DNA of 6,422 nt, taken from assembly GCA_029548715.1 (NCBI GenBank), contig JAKPMW010000221.1, positions 1 through 6,422 on the forward strand, written 5' to 3'. The translations under genes were made by a program, and so were the position numbers. The notes below the pieces were generated by a model, which worked only from the letters and a program-made list of their open reading frames with translations, made no database searches and was not told the origin of the DNA. The DNA comes from Spirochaetota bacterium (GTDB lineage Bacteria; Spirochaetota; JAGLSM01; JAKPMW01). This document shows, piece by piece, positions 5,819-6,422 of this stretch. The first letter of the stretch is position 1; every line of letters starts with the position of its first letter.

Positions 5819-6422
5819 GTGCGCACAGTTCACGATACCCTCGGATCAATGGAAGTCCCCGACGGGGCACTCTATGGTGCCCAGACAGCGCGGGCCCTGG
5901 CCAATTTCCCCGTCAGCGGAAGACCACTTCCGGAGGTCCTGATCCGTTCGCTGGTCCGGATCAAGCGGGCCTGGGCCGTCACCAACGGCCGGCATGCCTC
6001 ACCCGAAAGGCGCCCGGTCTTTGCTGCCATCGGAAAGGCCGCCCTCCTGATCGAGTCCGGCCAGCACCTCGACCAGTTTCCCGTTGATGTCTACCAGACC
6101 GGCTCAGGGACATCATCCAACATGAATGCCAACGAAGTCCTGGCCCGGCTTGCCGCCTCGGCTTCGGGGCTCCCTGTTCACCCCAATGACGATGTCAACC
6201 GCTGCCAGTCATCCAATGATGTCTTCCCCACCGCCATGCAGCTGGCCCTGATCGAGGTCATCCAGACCCGGCTGTTTCCCGCCCTTGCAGGCCTTGAGGC
6301 TGCACTCCTTGAAAAGGCGGACCAGTTTTCCGGCATCGTCAAGGTCGGGCGCACCCATCTTCAGGATGCAACCCCGGTCACGCTGGGCCAGGAATTTTCC
6401 GCCTATGCAGCCCAGCTCGCAC
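5819..6422 (+). CDS. fumC: Class II fumarate hydratase, 3' end beyond window
   Basis: The first 201 codons of a roughly 460-residue aspartase/fumarase-superfamily enzyme, which reversibly hydrates fumarate to L-malate in the TCA cycle, in the cytoplasm, without an iron-sulfur cluster. Visible motifs: VPDGALYGAQTARA (13-26), QTGSGTSSNMNANEVLA (93-109), HPNDDVNRCQSSNDVFPTAM (121-140) and GRTHLQDATPVTLGQEF (177-193). The THLQDATP form with catalytic His180 (E. coli FumC His188) and QSSNDVFPTA indicate fumarase; aspartase typically has TQLQDA and QSTNDAYPT. The superfamily signature GSSxMPxKxN lies outside the window. The start is GTG with GGGAG eight bases upstream; the next in-frame ATG, codon 11, falls inside conserved sequence and is less likely. 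It is separated from the GGDEF-PilZ gene by 410 bases and probably has its own promoter. Confidence 0.93.
   Translation, partial: MRTVHDTLGSMEVPDGALYGAQTARALANFPVSGRPLPEVLIRSLVRIKRAWAVTNGRHASPERRPVFAAIGKAALLIESGQHLDQFPVDVYQTGSGTSSNMNANEVLARLAASASGLPVHPNDDVNRCQSSNDVFPTAMQLALIEVIQTRLFPALAGLEAALLEKADQFSGIVKVGRTHLQDATPVTLGQEFSAYAAQLA

Noticed and set aside
5413..6087. Long plus-strand frame starting GTG at 5413
   Set aside because: It overlaps the fumC reading frame for about 270 bases in another phase, has no ribosome binding site, and its product is a low-quality mix rich in Arg, Pro and Cys without a recognisable domain.

Overview
The window looks like chromosomal DNA from a GC-rich bacterium with tightly packed housekeeping genes. 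I see no phage, IS, CRISPR, tRNA or complete rRNA gene. The use of DapL (the diaminopimelate aminotransferase route to lysine and peptidoglycan), a DUF4015-type putative glycoside hydrolase and a c-di-GMP enzyme fits groups such as Spirochaetes or the former Deltaproteobacteria. The sequence alone does not fix the taxon.

Layout. Minus strand, read right to left: ilvE (4008-3091) stands alone and is followed by a good intrinsic terminator (3007-2981). A new unit then begins: a membrane-anchored DUF4015 putative glycoside hydrolase (2896-1766), overlapping by four bases a membrane-anchored TPR-like protein of unknown function (1769-888), then after 78 nt dapL (809 to beyond the left edge). Plus strand: a GGDEF-PilZ protein (4209-5408) diverges from ilvE across a 200-bp region with promoter candidates on both strands and a perfect 9-bp inverted repeat. 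About 410 bp without a convincing gene follow (5409-5818), rich in inverted repeats, two of which are mutually exclusive. fumC starts at 5819 and runs off the right edge.

How the genes fit together. ilvE and dapL are PLP aminotransferases that use the glutamate/2-oxoglutarate pair, for branched-chain amino acids and for LL-diaminopimelate. fumC is a TCA-cycle enzyme. The putative hydrolase, the TPR protein and dapL may form one transcription unit with an envelope theme, but that is inference. The GGDEF-PilZ protein has intact catalytic, inhibitory and PilZ ligand motifs, so it should both make and sense c-di-GMP.

The least ordinary items are the GGDEF-PilZ fusion, the structured 410-bp gap before fumC, the inverted repeat between ilvE and the GGDEF gene, and a short stretch after ilvE that resembles the tail of an rRNA operon. 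No clearly new multi-gene system is visible.
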